Shown piece by piece: positions 63,667-64,000 of a DNA stretch of 64,000 nt (position 1 is its first letter; each line of letters opens with the position of its first letter). Source of the stretch: Pachypanchax playfairii (lineage: Eukaryota > Chordata > Actinopteri > Cyprinodontiformes > Aplocheilidae). The stretch lies in the NCBI GenBank assembly GCA_006937955.1, contig SSNP01000044.1:463372-527371 (forward strand), written 5' to 3'. A program made the translations under genes and the position numbers. The notes below the pieces were generated by a model. It worked only from the letters and a program-made list of their open reading frames with translations, was not told the origin of the DNA and did no database searches.

Positions 63667-64000
63667 GTAAGGAACAATTCTGTTACGTTTATTGTGTTTT
63701 TTCTCCTGTTTGACAGCAAAGTAATTGTTTTTCTGCCAGTCTTGTTTTGGTGATCACTTTGAACGTCCATTCCATCTGGCTGCTTTAAATAAATGAAAAG
63801 CTTTTTGTCAGCAAAAAGAAGCGCTTGATCTACTTTAATACTGATTCCTTTTTAGCAGCTTAACAAGCAAAGAGAAACTGTTTCAACTGAAGCTTTTTCA
63901 AGATCGCCTGTTTTTAGAATGGGGGGATTTTTCTAAATAAAATCCCATTTTGTTCATCTATTGTTGTTTTCATGCTTTGTGAGTGGGAAGAGCAAAATAT
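63667..64000 (+). other. CFAP46 intron 7, start
   Basis: Starts gtaagg; no exon in the remaining 334 bases. Confidence 0.7.

Overview
This window looks like a piece of a teleost fish nuclear genome. The coding exons are vertebrate (a PDZ-domain protein, a cytosolic sulfotransferase, CFAP46, and a lone retinoic acid receptor exon), they are split by introns with ordinary splice signals, and the rest is the usual fish repeat load: hAT, TTAA-target and Tc1/mariner elements, L1-like and L2-like LINEs, tRNA-derived SINEs and LTR elements. The base is an unfinished assembly: there is one 58-base gap (2491-2548), and there are two single n bases (11927, 33062) that each sit at an abrupt sequence switch.

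Layout. 1-1045: the last two coding exons of a PDZ protein. 2062-5614: the first two exons of a SULT2-like sulfotransferase whose remaining exons I cannot find. 6585-16870: a 10.3-kb LTR element with a huge CpG-rich tandem-repeat ORF. 16871-27040: TTAA-type MITEs and a nest of hAT elements. 27500-40445: two nearly identical L1-like LINEs in the same orientation, separated by an n, an orphan RAR exon on the minus strand, and a hAT-like MITE. 40446-55370: decayed LINE, SINE, Tc1, solo-LTR-like and gag-like debris with several nested insertions. 56131-63666: the first seven coding exons of CFAP46 on the plus strand, continuing past the window end.

Main points of interest. The LTR element has no recognisable pol, but keeps terminal repeats, a polypurine tract, and directly after the 5' LTR an 11-base segment perfectly complementary to 11 bases inside the LTR, about 31 bases downstream of a TATA-like box. 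This is the arrangement expected for Tf1/sushi-type self-priming. Its ORF passes into roughly 150 units of 42 or 48 bp whose consensus has no stop codon in any of the six frames. The flanks of the element do not match each other, and the array restarts at the single n, so this copy is probably a join of two copies, either by recombination or by assembly.

The host genes in the window do not form a pathway together; they are neighbours separated by mobile DNA. CFAP46 (axonemal central apparatus) is the only one with a clean, contiguous exon series, including one apparent GC-AG intron. All calls are by eye; no database search was run.
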